From positions 868,001-932,000 of the forward strand of contig NZ_CP026730.1 of NCBI RefSeq assembly GCF_003369795.1: 64,000 nt of DNA. Direction: 5' to 3'. Under the pieces are notes generated by a model. The model did not search any database. It saw nothing but the letters and a program-made list of their open reading frames with translations, and was not told the DNA's origin. Origin of the DNA: Streptomyces sp. CB09001. Lineage in GTDB: Bacteria > Actinomycetota > Actinomycetes > Streptomycetales > Streptomycetaceae. Position 1 is the stretch's first letter. Each line of letters starts with the position of its first letter. Shown here piece by piece: positions 8,664 to 17,027 of this stretch. The position numbers and the translations under genes are program-made.

Positions 8664-9869
8664 TCAGCCGGCGCTGCATACCGGCAGGTTCTGGGACCTG
8701 CGGAGCGCTTCGAGTTCTCGCAGGCGGGTGTTCAGGTCGGTCGGGTCGGCGAAGGTGCGCAGGACTGCCTGGTGGAAGGCGTCGCGGGTGGTGCGGGGCA
8801 TGGCGTCGGAGGCGTCCCAGCAGCGGGTTCGGCCGGGTTCGCGCAGGATGGCTCCGATCTCCCGCTCGGTGGCGTCCTGGTCGCCGTCGGCCGCGGCCGT
8901 CCGGTTCGCCGTGTACTCCGGCAGCGCGGTCGCCGGGTCGGCGAGGTAGCGGATCAGCTGCTCGGCCTCCTCGGTCGGGTTCAGTATGGCCGCGAGGTCG
9001 CCGGAGACCTCCCACGCGCCGGCGTCTGCTCCGGCGCCGGGCACGACCTCGGAGGAGTGGACGTGGTCGCCGCCCTCCTGCCGCCAGTGCCCGGCGCGGA
9101 AGGAACCCTGGTGCTCCAGGCGGCCCGGCGCGCAGTCCGCGTCGAAGGCGGTGGTCAGCACCTGCCCGACGCGGGCACGGTCGCCCGCGCCCACCAGGTC
9201 GGCCCAGGTCGTCCAGGCCCTGCGCACGGCGTCGTCGGTCCACGGCAGCCTGCCGTTGGCCCACTCCTCGTACACCCGTGGGCCGGCCTGCTGGAGCAGG
9301 ATGTCCTCCACCCAGTCGGTGCCCGGCCAGCCGGAGGTCGCGCCGGACTCCAGGCCGGCGCACCACCGTGCGGGAGGGCCGGCCGTCCCGGCCGTCGGTG
9401 CCGGTCCGGCGTACCACACCATGCTCTTGAGGCCGGTCTTCACGGGCAGCCAGTACGTGTGGGCGCCCTGCCCCGGCACGGTGACCTCGGGAGCCCAGAA
9501 CCGGTCGTAGTCCCGGGCGTCGAAAAGGCCGTCCAGCGGGTGGAGCCGGCCGTCGACGGCGTAGGCGAGCAGTTCGCCGGGGCCGGGCAGCACCGCCACG
9601 TCGGGCGGGTTGCCGGCCGCCATGTCGGCGGCCAGCACCTGGCTGAGCGCGGAGCTGCCCTGGTAGACGACGTCGATCCGGTACTTCTCCTCGAACGGCT
9701 CGACGACGTGCTCCTCGAACTGCTCGCGCTCCGTGCCGCTCCAGTTGGCGAGCAGGGTGACCGAGCCCTGCCAGCCACGCGCCCAGCGCACCCCGGCGTA
9801 CACGCCGGCGCCGAGCAGGACCAGGCAGAGGCAGAGGATGCCGAGGGTGCGGGTACCCGGGCGGCTCAT
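8664..9869 (-). CDS. membrane-anchored extracellular solute-binding protein
   Basis: A 401-residue protein with an N-terminal hydrophobic anchor ([20 protein letters not shown], about residues 8-27) and no good lipobox. The mature part reads like a family-1 (sugar or polyamine type) binding protein: [20 protein letters not shown], then [15 protein letters not shown], and [20 protein letters not shown]. No permease or ABC ATPase is nearby. Instead its ATG overlaps the stop of the four-TM receptor (ATGA), so the two are translationally coupled. It is the last gene of the kinase operon and plausibly presents a ligand to the receptor, as GlnH does for GlnX. The binding-protein family differs from GlnH, so the ligand is probably not an amino acid. 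That step is inference. Confidence 0.8.
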   Translation of the reverse strand: MSRPGTRTLGILCLCLVLLGAGVYAGVRWARGWQGSVTLLANWSGTEREQFEEHVVEPFEEKYRIDVVYQGSSALSQVLAADMAAGNPPDVAVLPGPGELLAYAVDGRLHPLDGLFDARDYDRFWAPEVTVPGQGAHTYWLPVKTGLKSMVWYAGPAPTAGTAGPPARWCAGLESGATSGWPGTDWVEDILLQQAGPRVYEEWANGRLPWTDDAVRRAWTTWADLVGAGDRARVGQVLTTAFDADCAPGRLEHQGSFRAGHWRQEGGDHVHSSEVVPGAGADAGAWEVSGDLAAILNPTEEAEQLIRYLADPATALPEYTANRTAAADGDQDATEREIGAILREPGRTRCWDASDAMPRTTRDAFHQAVLRTFADPTDLNTRLRELEALRRSQNLPVCSAG

Positions 9870-10804
9870 CGCTGCCCCCGGAACCGGTACTCGGAGATCC
9901 GCGGCCACAGTCCCCACAGCGTCAGCGCCACCACCACGGCCCCTCCCAGCAGTATCCAGTCGGACAGCGAGGCCCAGAACCCGGCGTCCGCGAGCGCGCC
10001 CTGCACGTCGTCGGCCACCTTGGGGACGGCCTCCGGGGCGGCCGGCGGCACCCGTACCCCGGCGACGGAGTCGGTCATCGCACGGTGGGCCGAGACGGTC
10101 TGCCAGGCCAGTACGGGCACGCCGACGGCGCACACCGCGGTGGCGGCCAGCAACCGCAGTTGCACGGGCCGCCGGAAGCGGCGCCGCAGGAACCGCTGGC
10201 TCTCCAGCAGCGCCCCGCACAGGGCCGCGTACAGCACCGCGACGGTGCACCAGCCGAGCCACAGCTCCCAGGGGAAGGCGGCCTGCCGCCGGGCCTCGGC
10301 CAGCTGTTCGCCGCGCAGGGCGTCCAGGCGGCTCATGATGTCGCCCTCGGTTCCGGCCTCGGCCTCGAGACCGAGGACCTTCTCGGCGTAGTGGAGGAAG
10401 GCGGCGCGCAGCGGTGAGCCGTCCGGTTCGCGGCCCCGGCGCTCCACCCAGCCCGAGTAGACGGCGATCAGCCCGGTGACGGTCTGGACGTCGTGGCGGC
10501 CCGCCAGGCCGGTGACGTTCTCCGAGGCGGCCAGGGCGAGGCTCTGCTGGGCTACCGAGACCTGGGTGAGGAATTCGCCGCTGGTGTCGCCCTCGGCGCC
10601 GGTCTCGCGGACCACGGCGTTCGCCTGGCGCAGCGCGCTCCGCGCGGTGTCGACGGCGCGGATGCCGGGCGTGCTCGCGGTGGACAGCGGAACGGTGTCG
10701 TCGTGCACGCCGCGGTAGGCGAAGAACAGCGCGAGGGTGGTCGCGGTCACCAGGACCAGCAGCAGCCTGAGTCTGCGGATGAGGTCCCGGCCGGTGGTGC
10801 TCAC
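9866..10804 (-). CDS. four-TM receptor-like membrane protein (GlnX-like topology)
   Basis: A 312-residue protein of unknown family. Four hydrophobic segments lie near residues 12-30, 178-200, 215-234 and 283-300. A roughly 145-residue helical region between TM1 and TM2 should face outside and looks like a four-helix sensor bundle. It includes TARSALRQANAVVRE and SVAQQSLALAASENVTGL. A second external loop of about 45 residues separates TM3 and TM4. The GTG at 10804 overlaps the VWA stop (GTGA) and the stop overlaps the binding-protein start (ATGA). The layout matches mycobacterial GlnX, the receptor upstream of PknG. Resemblance is by topology and context, not by a motif. Confidence 0.75.
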   Translation of the reverse strand: MSTTGRDLIRRLRLLLVLVTATTLALFFAYRGVHDDTVPLSTASTPGIRAVDTARSALRQANAVVRETGAEGDTSGEFLTQVSVAQQSLALAASENVTGLAGRHDVQTVTGLIAVYSGWVERRGREPDGSPLRAAFLHYAEKVLGLEAEAGTEGDIMSRLDALRGEQLAEARRQAAFPWELWLGWCTVAVLYAALCGALLESQRFLRRRFRRPVQLRLLAATAVCAVGVPVLAWQTVSAHRAMTDSVAGVRVPPAAPEAVPKVADDVQGALADAGFWASLSDWILLGGAVVVALTLWGLWPRISEYRFRGQR

Positions 10805-12279
10805 GGCCGCGCCTCGAAGCGGTGCCCGCAGGCCGGGCAGAACCGGGCGGCCGCCGGAGCCTTCCGCGAGCAGGCCGGGCAGGGCACGGCGGCCCCGCCG
10901 CCCGGCGCGCCGCCTGCCGCACCGGAGCCGGTCCCGGTGCCGGTGCCGGATGCGGGGCCGTAGGTGCTGTGGCTGCTCGCGGTGATCAGGTGCTGGAAGT
11001 CGACGGCCGTGACCTCGGGGCGCAGGGTGACCCGGCCGGACGACGCGTCCTCGATCCGCACCAGCCGGGCCAGCCGGGCCAGCTGCTCGTCGGCGCCCAT
11101 GACGTGCGCGAGCAGCACGGCCCGGCCGAGCTGCTGTTCTGCCAGGTCGCGCTGTCCTCGGCGGTGGGCGTCGGTGGCCGCGGCGACGGCCTCGCCGAGC
11201 CGCTGGTGCTGCTCGAAGTGCTCGACCTGGGCGTCGGTGTGCCGGGACAGGGCCGGATCGTCGGTCCAGTGCACCAGGCAGGGCTGCGGCGGCGGCAGCC
11301 GGACCTCGCCGCCGCCTGGTACGCCGGGTACTTCGATGGCGACCACGGCGAGCTGGAGGTCCTCCCCACGCGGGCGGCCGGTCGGGTCGGCGGCCAGGCA
11401 CAGCTGGTAGCGGCGCGTCTCGTCGCCCCAGGCCCGGGTGACGAACCGGCCGGTGCCGTCCTCGGCGGTCAGCTCCGCCTCGGTGGGGAAGACCTGTTTG
11501 AGGTAGCGCACGGTGCACCCGGGCATGGCGGTCACGGAGACGACCAGTTCGGGGACGGTCTTGGTGAGCAGGCGGTTCATCAGCTGCTCGTACTCCCCGG
11601 GCAGGGCCTCCTCCTCGCGCACGGAGGAGGCGCTGCCGTGCAGCCGGCTGGTGATCCGCAGCAGTTCCCGGCCGTCCCAGCCGTCACCGATGCCCCAGGC
11701 GTCGCAGACGAACCGGCCCGCGCACGCGTCGAGCACCCGGGCGAGCGGCATCTGCTCGTCGTGCTGGTTCTTGCCGTCGGTGAGCAGCAGGACGTGCCCG
11801 ATGGGCGCGTCCTGCTCCGTCAGCAGCCGGCGGCTCAGGTCCAGCCAGGCACCGATGCAGGTGCCGCCGCCCGCGACCGTCTCCCGCACGGCCCGCTCCG
11901 CCCGCGTCCGGGTGCGGGCGGAGGCGCGGGCCATGCGCGGGGTGTCGGGGTACACCACGGTCGCCTGCTCGTTGCCCCGGATCACCGCGAACGGGGTGCC
12001 GTCGGGCAGCTTGCGGATCGCCGCGACGGCCGCCTGCTGGGCCGCGTGCAGCTTCTCCACCGGCCAGGTCATCGAGCTGGAGCAGTCCATGACCAGCACC
12101 TGCGCGAGCACCGGGCCGCCCGGGTGGCCGTCGCCCCCGGTGCCGTCCACGCGCACGCTGAGGATGGCGTGCATCCGCGGGTCGCCCGCCTCGCCGGGCA
12201 GGTACTTCCACTGGCTGATCTCCAGTCCGGCGGCCACCTGTCCGGCGGCCTCGCCCGTCCGGGGCGTTCCTGTCTCCAC
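10801..12279 (-). CDS. VWA domain protein with C-terminal zinc ribbon
   Basis: A 492-residue cytosolic protein. The von Willebrand A domain (about residues 55-225) has a complete MIDAS: D65-x-S67-x-S69 in MDCSSSM, T140 in GGGT and D168 in LLTDGKN. It should therefore bind Mg2+ and a partner carboxylate. A beta-rich middle region follows (about 230-340), then a helical stretch resembling a repeat segment (345-425). A Gly/Ser/Thr linker (GTGTGTGSGAAGGAPGGG) leads to a C-terminal zinc ribbon, CPAC and CPACG. The GTG at 12279 has GAGGGG 9 nt upstream. It lies 58 bp after the kinase gene and is coupled to the receptor gene, suggesting an adaptor between kinase and receptor. Confidence 0.88.
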   Translation of the reverse strand: METGTPRTGEAAGQVAAGLEISQWKYLPGEAGDPRMHAILSVRVDGTGGDGHPGGPVLAQVLVMDCSSSMTWPVEKLHAAQQAAVAAIRKLPDGTPFAVIRGNEQATVVYPDTPRMARASARTRTRAERAVRETVAGGGTCIGAWLDLSRRLLTEQDAPIGHVLLLTDGKNQHDEQMPLARVLDACAGRFVCDAWGIGDGWDGRELLRITSRLHGSASSVREEEALPGEYEQLMNRLLTKTVPELVVSVTAMPGCTVRYLKQVFPTEAELTAEDGTGRFVTRAWGDETRRYQLCLAADPTGRPRGEDLQLAVVAIEVPGVPGGGEVRLPPPQPCLVHWTDDPALSRHTDAQVEHFEQHQRLGEAVAAATDAHRRGQRDLAEQQLGRAVLLAHVMGADEQLARLARLVRIEDASSGRVTLRPEVTAVDFQHLITASSHSTYGPASGTGTGTGSGAAGGAPGGGAAVPCPACSRKAPAAARFCPACGHRFEARP

Positions 12280-12337
12280 GTGTCCGTGCCCCCTCGCCCA
12301 CGTCGTCGCTGCCTCGCACCCTCACGTGCTCACGTGC

Positions 12338-14764
12338 TCATGCTGTACGCCGCCACCCCCGCACCAGCTCGCGCAGCCCGGCCGGTGCCGGGAGCACCGC
12401 GTACGCGGTGTCCAGCAGGTCGCCGCGCTCGCCGACGCCGCCCGCCTGGTCGGCGAGGCGCCTGAGCGACCCGGACAGCAGCCTGCGCAGCGCCTCCTCG
12501 GTGTCCTCGGGTCCGAACAGCTCGCCGGCAAGGAAGCAGCTCCCCCAGCCGCCGGGCGGGCGGCAGTCGAGCGCGTGCTCGCGCAGTTCGGTCACCAGCC
12601 GGTCCCAGGACCCGCTGCCGTCCAGGTGCAGCCCCGCCAGCCGCTCGGCGGCCTCGCGCAGTTCGGCGGCGAGCGGGGCGGGCCGGTCCGGCAGCCTGCC
12701 GGTCAGGATCCGCACCGCCGCGACGCGGGCGGCGTCGTAGTGCCGGGAGGTGGTCGGCACGCCGTCCAGGACGTCGACGGCCGCCCGGCGTCCGGCGCGG
12801 CGCAGCCGGACGCGGGCCAGTCCGAAGGCGGCGCTGCCCTGGGTGGGGTCGCGGCGCAGGACGGCCGCGTAGAACTCCTCGGCCTGCGCGTGACGGGCCC
12901 GCATCCGTGCGGCCGTCTGCCCGTCGGCCGGTCCGGCCGGTCCGGCTGCTCCGGCTGCTCCGGCTGCTCCGGCCGGTCCGGCTGCTGAGGCCGGTCCGGC
13001 TGCTCCGGCTGCGGGCTCGCGGTCCCGCTCCGCCAGGTACTCGGCGCAGTAGCCGAGCGCCAGCTTGGGCGCGGCCTCGCCGGGCAGCGCCGCGTAGGTG
13101 GCGGCGAACTCGTCCTCCGCCTTGTCCACCGCGCCGCGCGTGAGGTGGACCAGTCCCCGGTGCCAGAAGATCCGCCAGTCGTAGTCGCCGCTCCACCCCT
13201 TGGCCCGGGCCACCCACGCCTCGGCCCGCGCGGTGTCCCCGCCGTCCAGGTAGGCGCGGCACAGCCACAGCGCCGTCTCCACGGTCCGCAGCGCCGGGTC
13301 GCCCTCCGCCCGTTCGGCGATGCGGTCGGGGGTGTCCGCGGCAAGCCCGCCGAGCAGTACGGCCGCCGGGTCCGAGGCGTCGGGGAGCGGGACCGGCAGG
13401 GCGCGGGCCACCGCCCGGGGTTTGGGGGCGCCGGCGGGCAGCTCGGGGGTCCCGGCTGTGGGGCGTCGCGTCCACCACTGGAGCGCCGGGACGGTGCCGA
13501 GGGCGGCGCCGAAGACCGCAGCGGTCGGCTCGAAGCGGGTGGAGCGCTCGGGATACGGGTCGTGCCCGCCGAGGGCCTGGTCCTCGCGGAGCACCTCCCA
13601 CAGCTGGCGGGACATCTCGGCCGCGGAACGGAACCGGGCGGCGGGCTCGGGGTGGGTGGCGCGGCGGATCAGCGCTTCGAAGGAGCGGGCGGCCAGTCCG
13701 GCGGGCCGGGTGGCGCGTTCGGCGAGCACCTTGAGGGTCCGGCCGACGGTGTACAGGTCGCTGTCGACGTCGAGCCCGCGCCGGTCGCGTTCGCGCTTCG
13801 GCGGGGAGTAGCCGTGGGTGTGGACGAGCCCGGAGGAGCGGTCGTCGATCCGGCGGATGGCGCCCAGGTCTATGACCTTGATCTCCCGGCCGTAGTGGAT
13901 GACGTTCTCGGGCTTCATGTCGCAGTAGAGCAGACCCCGGTCGTGCAGGTACTCCAGGGCGCCGAGGATCTTGCAGCCGTACGTGATGACGTGCCCGAAC
14001 TCGAAGCCGCCGGCTCCGAACAGCCGCGCCAGCTCCTCCTCCGGGGCGAAGCGGATCCAGGACAGGGACCGGCCGCCGACGTACTCCATCACGATGTAGC
14101 CGGTCGGTTCGGCGTCGCCGGGCGCCCGGTGCTGGACGTGGGTGACGATGCGGACGATGTCCCGGTGGTGCAGCGTGGTGAGCGAGCGGCGCTCCTCGAC
14201 GGCCGCCCGGCGGGCCACGGCGTCGCCGGTGTTGATCAGCCCCTTGAGGACCACGTGCAGGCCGGGCACCCGGGTGTCCTCGGCGAGGTAGACCCAGCCG
14301 TGGCCGCCGACGGCGAGGTAGCCGAGCACCTCGTAGTGCCCGCCGACCCGGTCCCCGGGGCGCAGCTTCGGCCGGAACGAGTACTCCGTCCCGCACTCCG
14401 GGCAGAACCCGTGGTCGGGCGCGGGGCCGCCGTCGTAGGAGACACCGATGGTGCCGGCGCAGTTGTCGACGCCGCAGCGCCGGCCGCCGGTGGGGGGCCG
14501 GGCGACGGTGTCGGCGGCCTCGGAGGGCTCCGGTGAGGGCAGGTGGGGCAGGACCAGCAGCCCGTCGCGGTCCAGCTCTCCGGCGGTCGGGGCCCCTGAG
14601 CTCTGCGCGGGCCGGGCCGGCGCGTCGGGGCCGACCGGGCCGGTGTCGGGCCGTGCGACGGAGGGCTCGGGTGCGAGGGGCCGGCGGAAGCAGGTGTCGC
14701 AGAACCCGGTGACCATGATGTGGCCGCCCTGGCAGTCCGCTCTGGCGCAGGCTCTCCCGCTCAT
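12338..14764 (-). CDS. PknG-like serine/threonine protein kinase with zinc ribbons and TPR region
   Basis: An 808-residue soluble kinase. A zinc ribbon is formed by C6, C11, C22 and C25, and a second PknG-type rubredoxin-like site by C97, C102, C121 and C124. The kinase domain (about 140-395) has a glycine loop AVGGHGWVYL, K174 in VVLKG, catalytic D282 in YCDMKPEN (usual HRD is changed) and D299 in DLG (usual DFG). A helical TPR-like C-terminal half (about 480-800) is interrupted by an Ala/Gly/Pro repeat. The family regulates central nitrogen and carbon metabolism in mycobacteria via FHA proteins. The ATG at 14764 is chosen because GGGGAG sits 8 nt upstream; an upstream ATG at 14824 overlapping the previous stop is the alternative. 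No membrane segment is present. Confidence 0.9.
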   Translation of the reverse strand: MSGRACARADCQGGHIMVTGFCDTCFRRPLAPEPSVARPDTGPVGPDAPARPAQSSGAPTAGELDRDGLLVLPHLPSPEPSEAADTVARPPTGGRRCGVDNCAGTIGVSYDGGPAPDHGFCPECGTEYSFRPKLRPGDRVGGHYEVLGYLAVGGHGWVYLAEDTRVPGLHVVLKGLINTGDAVARRAAVEERRSLTTLHHRDIVRIVTHVQHRAPGDAEPTGYIVMEYVGGRSLSWIRFAPEEELARLFGAGGFEFGHVITYGCKILGALEYLHDRGLLYCDMKPENVIHYGREIKVIDLGAIRRIDDRSSGLVHTHGYSPPKRERDRRGLDVDSDLYTVGRTLKVLAERATRPAGLAARSFEALIRRATHPEPAARFRSAAEMSRQLWEVLREDQALGGHDPYPERSTRFEPTAAVFGAALGTVPALQWWTRRPTAGTPELPAGAPKPRAVARALPVPLPDASDPAAVLLGGLAADTPDRIAERAEGDPALRTVETALWLCRAYLDGGDTARAEAWVARAKGWSGDYDWRIFWHRGLVHLTRGAVDKAEDEFAATYAALPGEAAPKLALGYCAEYLAERDREPAAGAAGPASAAGPAGAAGAAGAAGPAGPADGQTAARMRARHAQAEEFYAAVLRRDPTQGSAAFGLARVRLRRAGRRAAVDVLDGVPTTSRHYDAARVAAVRILTGRLPDRPAPLAAELREAAERLAGLHLDGSGSWDRLVTELREHALDCRPPGGWGSCFLAGELFGPEDTEEALRRLLSGSLRRLADQAGGVGERGDLLDTAYAVLPAPAGLRELVRGWRRTA
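12927..13011. repeat. imperfect CCGGCTGCT tandem repeat inside the kinase gene
   Basis: About nine near-copies of a nonamer (CCGGCTGCT, with CCGGCCGGT variants) encode an Ala/Gly/Pro run at residues 586-614 of the PknG-like protein. It separates two TPR-like helical sections and may vary in length between strains. Confidence 0.6.
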
Positions 14765-14813
14765 GCCGGGGGCTCCCCGTGCGGCCGGGGGTCGTGCCGG
14801 GGCGTTCTCGGTG

Positions 14814-16952
14814 TCATGACGCATCCCCTCCGCCGCGTCCGTCCCCTCCGCCGCAGCCATCCCCTGCGCCGCGGCCGCCCCCTGCGCCGCGGCTGCCCCC
14901 AGCGCCCCGTCCGTTCCCTGCGCCGCGGCCATCCGGGGCTCCTCGGCCGTCCCGGGCTGCGTGGCCGTGCCCCGCTCCGTGGCCGCCCCCACCCCCGGCC
15001 CCGTGCCCGTCCGCAGCCTCGTGGCCGCCCCAGGCTCCGTAGTCGTCCCGGGCGGCCGGTCCGTCGCCTCCGCCGAGCCCGTCCCGGGCTTCGTAGGCGT
15101 CCTGGTCTCCCCGGCCGCCTCCGGATCCGTAACCGGCCTGGGCTCCTGGCCCGTCCCCGGCTCCGTGCCCGTCCCCGGATCCGTAGCCACCCCCGGCGCC
15201 GCGGCTGTCCCCGGCTCCGTGCCCGCTCCCGGCACCCGGTCCGTCGCCTTCGCTGTGGCCGTCGACGCGCCGGGTGTAGGCGTCCACCGCCGCTTCAGCC
15301 GTGCGCACGTCGCAGGGCCTTGCCCGGAGCAGGGTGTGAGCCCGGAGGTAGAGGCCGTCCACCACCGGGTCCTCCTCGCCCCGCAAGGAGTGCTGGTGCA
15401 GGACCTGGTAGCTCCGCAGGCGCCCGGCGAGTTCGTCGCGCCGGTCGCGGAGCCGGTCGAGTGCCGCGACGGCCGCCGCCAGCCGGCCCTCGACCCGGTC
15501 GGCCAGCCGCTCGTACCGCGCGAGGTCCGGGCCGGGTCCGGGAGCCGGGTCCCCGAGACCTCCCCCGTCGTGGTCCGCTTCGCCCGCCGCGCGGAGCAGG
15601 TCGGCGAGGGCGGCGTGGGCGGCCACCAGGTCGGAGTCGAGGGGACGCACGCCCTGGGGCACCACGGCGGCGAGGCGTTCGCGCAGGTCCTCGGCGCGCG
15701 GACCGGTGATCTCCTTCAGCCGCTCGACGAGCCGGGCACGCCGTCCCCGCGCGGGTCCGGTGAGCAGTTGCTCGCGGGCACGACGGTGGCAGTCCCCGGC
15801 CGTGCGCAGGACGAGCAGCAGACGGCTGCCGTCGGCGCGCAGCACGTCCAGCAGGTCCAGCACGCCGAGCGGATCGACCGCCTCGTCGACTCCGACGACG
15901 ACCAGGTTGAGGCTGGTCCTCGCGGCCCGGATCCGGTCGAGCGGAGCTTCCTCAGGGTGCCGCGGCAGTCCCAGGCGTTCGGCGATCCGCTCGGCGATAC
16001 CGGCCGAGGTCCGCCCCTCCGCGTAGACGGCGAGGTCGTGACCACCGGCCGACGGAACGGTGCCCGGCGGGTCGAGGGAGGCCCGGTCGACGGAGACCGG
16101 TGTGCGCAACTCGCGGTCGGCGAGGGTGATGGCGCGGCGCAGGGTGGCCTCGCGCGCCGCGTCGCCGTGCCGGACGACGCTGATCTTCACCTGGCTGCCG
16201 TCGTCGCGCAGCCAGGCGGCGAGGCGCTGGGCGAACGGCCGGTCGAGCAGCTCCGGGAGTATGTCCTCGGCGGTGGACCGCAGTTGGGGGTCGACGGCGC
16301 TGGGACCCGTGGTGACGAGGTCGAGCCGGGGCAGGTGGCGCACGATGGTCTCGACGGGACTCATGAAGGAGAACCGGTTGCCGTGCCGGTCCTCCTGGCC
16401 GCTGAGCACCATGCCGATGACCTCGCCGGTGTCGCTGTCGGCGACGCCCGCACCGCTGCACCCCGGGCTGGCCAGCTCACCGGGACTGGCCGGGATCAGC
16501 TGGACCTGTCCGTCGCGTCCGCAGACCCCGACGGCGGTGGCGCGGAACCAGATGCCGCCGTTGTGCTGGTACGGGAAGCCGTACATCCGCACCTCACGGT
16601 TGGGTGCGGACAGCCGGTGCAGCCGAACCGTTTCCTCGACGGGGCGGGGCCGCTCCAGCCGCAGCAGTGCCACATCGCCGCTGGGGTCGCCGTCGGCGTC
16701 CAGCGTCTCCGGCACGTAGGCGTCGCGCTCCGGCCTGGCGGGGACCGCGGGCACGCCGTGGCCGACCGCGCCGACGAACTCCGCGGTCATCGCGTCCGCC
16801 GTCCGGTCCACCACATGGGCGCAGGTGAGCACCCACTCCGGAGTCAGCAGAATGCCGGCTCCCGCGATCTCCCCGTCCGCTCCCCGGATCCGCACCGCCC
16901 AGCTCGGCGTCGTCATCGGCGAGGCGGCCGGGCCTCCCCCGCCAGCAGCCAT
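14814..16952 (-). CDS. trypsin-like serine protease with degenerate NTPase-like region and Gly-rich tail
   Basis: A 712-residue protein without a signal peptide. The trypsin-like domain (residues 15-205) keeps the triad: H46 in CAHVV, D93 in SGDVALL and S166 in SPGCSGAGV. Residues 300-400 resemble the NTPase segments that follow trypsin domains in actinobacterial conflict-type proteins: LVVVGVDEAVD looks like Walker B, but no Walker A motif precedes it. A coiled coil (about 480-515) and a helical region follow. The last 145 residues are a Gly/Asp/Arg/His-rich repeat. The ATG at 16952 sits 6 nt after a TATAGT -10 box, consistent with leaderless translation. It is first in the kinase operon and divergent from a trypco2-like gene. 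Cytosolic location and possible protease activity are inferred. Confidence 0.85.
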   Translation of the reverse strand: MAAGGGGPAASPMTTPSWAVRIRGADGEIAGAGILLTPEWVLTCAHVVDRTADAMTAEFVGAVGHGVPAVPARPERDAYVPETLDADGDPSGDVALLRLERPRPVEETVRLHRLSAPNREVRMYGFPYQHNGGIWFRATAVGVCGRDGQVQLIPASPGELASPGCSGAGVADSDTGEVIGMVLSGQEDRHGNRFSFMSPVETIVRHLPRLDLVTTGPSAVDPQLRSTAEDILPELLDRPFAQRLAAWLRDDGSQVKISVVRHGDAAREATLRRAITLADRELRTPVSVDRASLDPPGTVPSAGGHDLAVYAEGRTSAGIAERIAERLGLPRHPEEAPLDRIRAARTSLNLVVVGVDEAVDPLGVLDLLDVLRADGSRLLLVLRTAGDCHRRAREQLLTGPARGRRARLVERLKEITGPRAEDLRERLAAVVPQGVRPLDSDLVAAHAALADLLRAAGEADHDGGGLGDPAPGPGPDLARYERLADRVEGRLAAAVAALDRLRDRRDELAGRLRSYQVLHQHSLRGEEDPVVDGLYLRAHTLLRARPCDVRTAEAAVDAYTRRVDGHSEGDGPGAGSGHGAGDSRGAGGGYGSGDGHGAGDGPGAQAGYGSGGGRGDQDAYEARDGLGGGDGPAARDDYGAWGGHEAADGHGAGGGGGHGAGHGHAARDGRGAPDGRGAGNGRGAGGSRGAGGGRGAGDGCGGGDGRGGGDAS
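14820..15240. repeat. GC-rich degenerate repeat tract encoding the Gly-rich tail
   Basis: A run of imperfect short repeats (units such as CCCTGCGCCGCGGC and CCGTCCCCGG) encodes the low-complexity C-terminus of the trypsin-like protein. The tract is open in two minus-strand frames, which is why the kinase frame can be read far upstream of its likely start. Confidence 0.6.
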
Positions 16953-16958
16953 ATGCGA

Positions 16959-16964
16959 ACTATA
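16959..16964 (-). promoter_or_regulatory. -10 box for the trypsin-kinase operon
   Basis: Read on the minus strand the hexamer is TATAGT, a near-consensus -10 element. Transcription would begin about 6-7 nt downstream, at or next to the ATG at 16952, so the message would be leaderless. No good -35 hexamer is present; the inverted repeat at 16979-16998 occupies that position. Confidence 0.5.
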
Positions 16965-16978
16965 CGGGCGTCTGCTCC

Positions 16979-16998
16979 TGTCGCATACTGCTGCGACA
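16979..16998. promoter_or_regulatory. inverted repeat TGTCGCA-N6-TGCGACA, candidate operator
   Basis: A perfect 7-bp inverted repeat with a 6-bp spacer lies between the divergent trypsin-like and trypco2-like genes, centred about 36 bp upstream of the inferred start of the operon. Its position over the -35 region suits an activator or repressor site controlling both directions. Confidence 0.5.
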
Positions 16999-17027
16999 AG
17001 AGTGAACGGGCTTTGTACGGAGGCGAA

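Noticed and set aside
8664..9869. Lipoprotein lipobox in the solute-binding protein
   Set aside because: The two cysteines in the N-terminal hydrophobic segment do not follow an L-A/S-G/A-C pattern, so an uncleaved anchor is more likely.
14765..15235. N-terminal extension of the PknG-like kinase by about 157 residues (start at 15235)
   Set aside because: The region is a low-complexity tract already used by the trypsin-like protein tail, and a better ribosome-binding site precedes the ATG at 14764.
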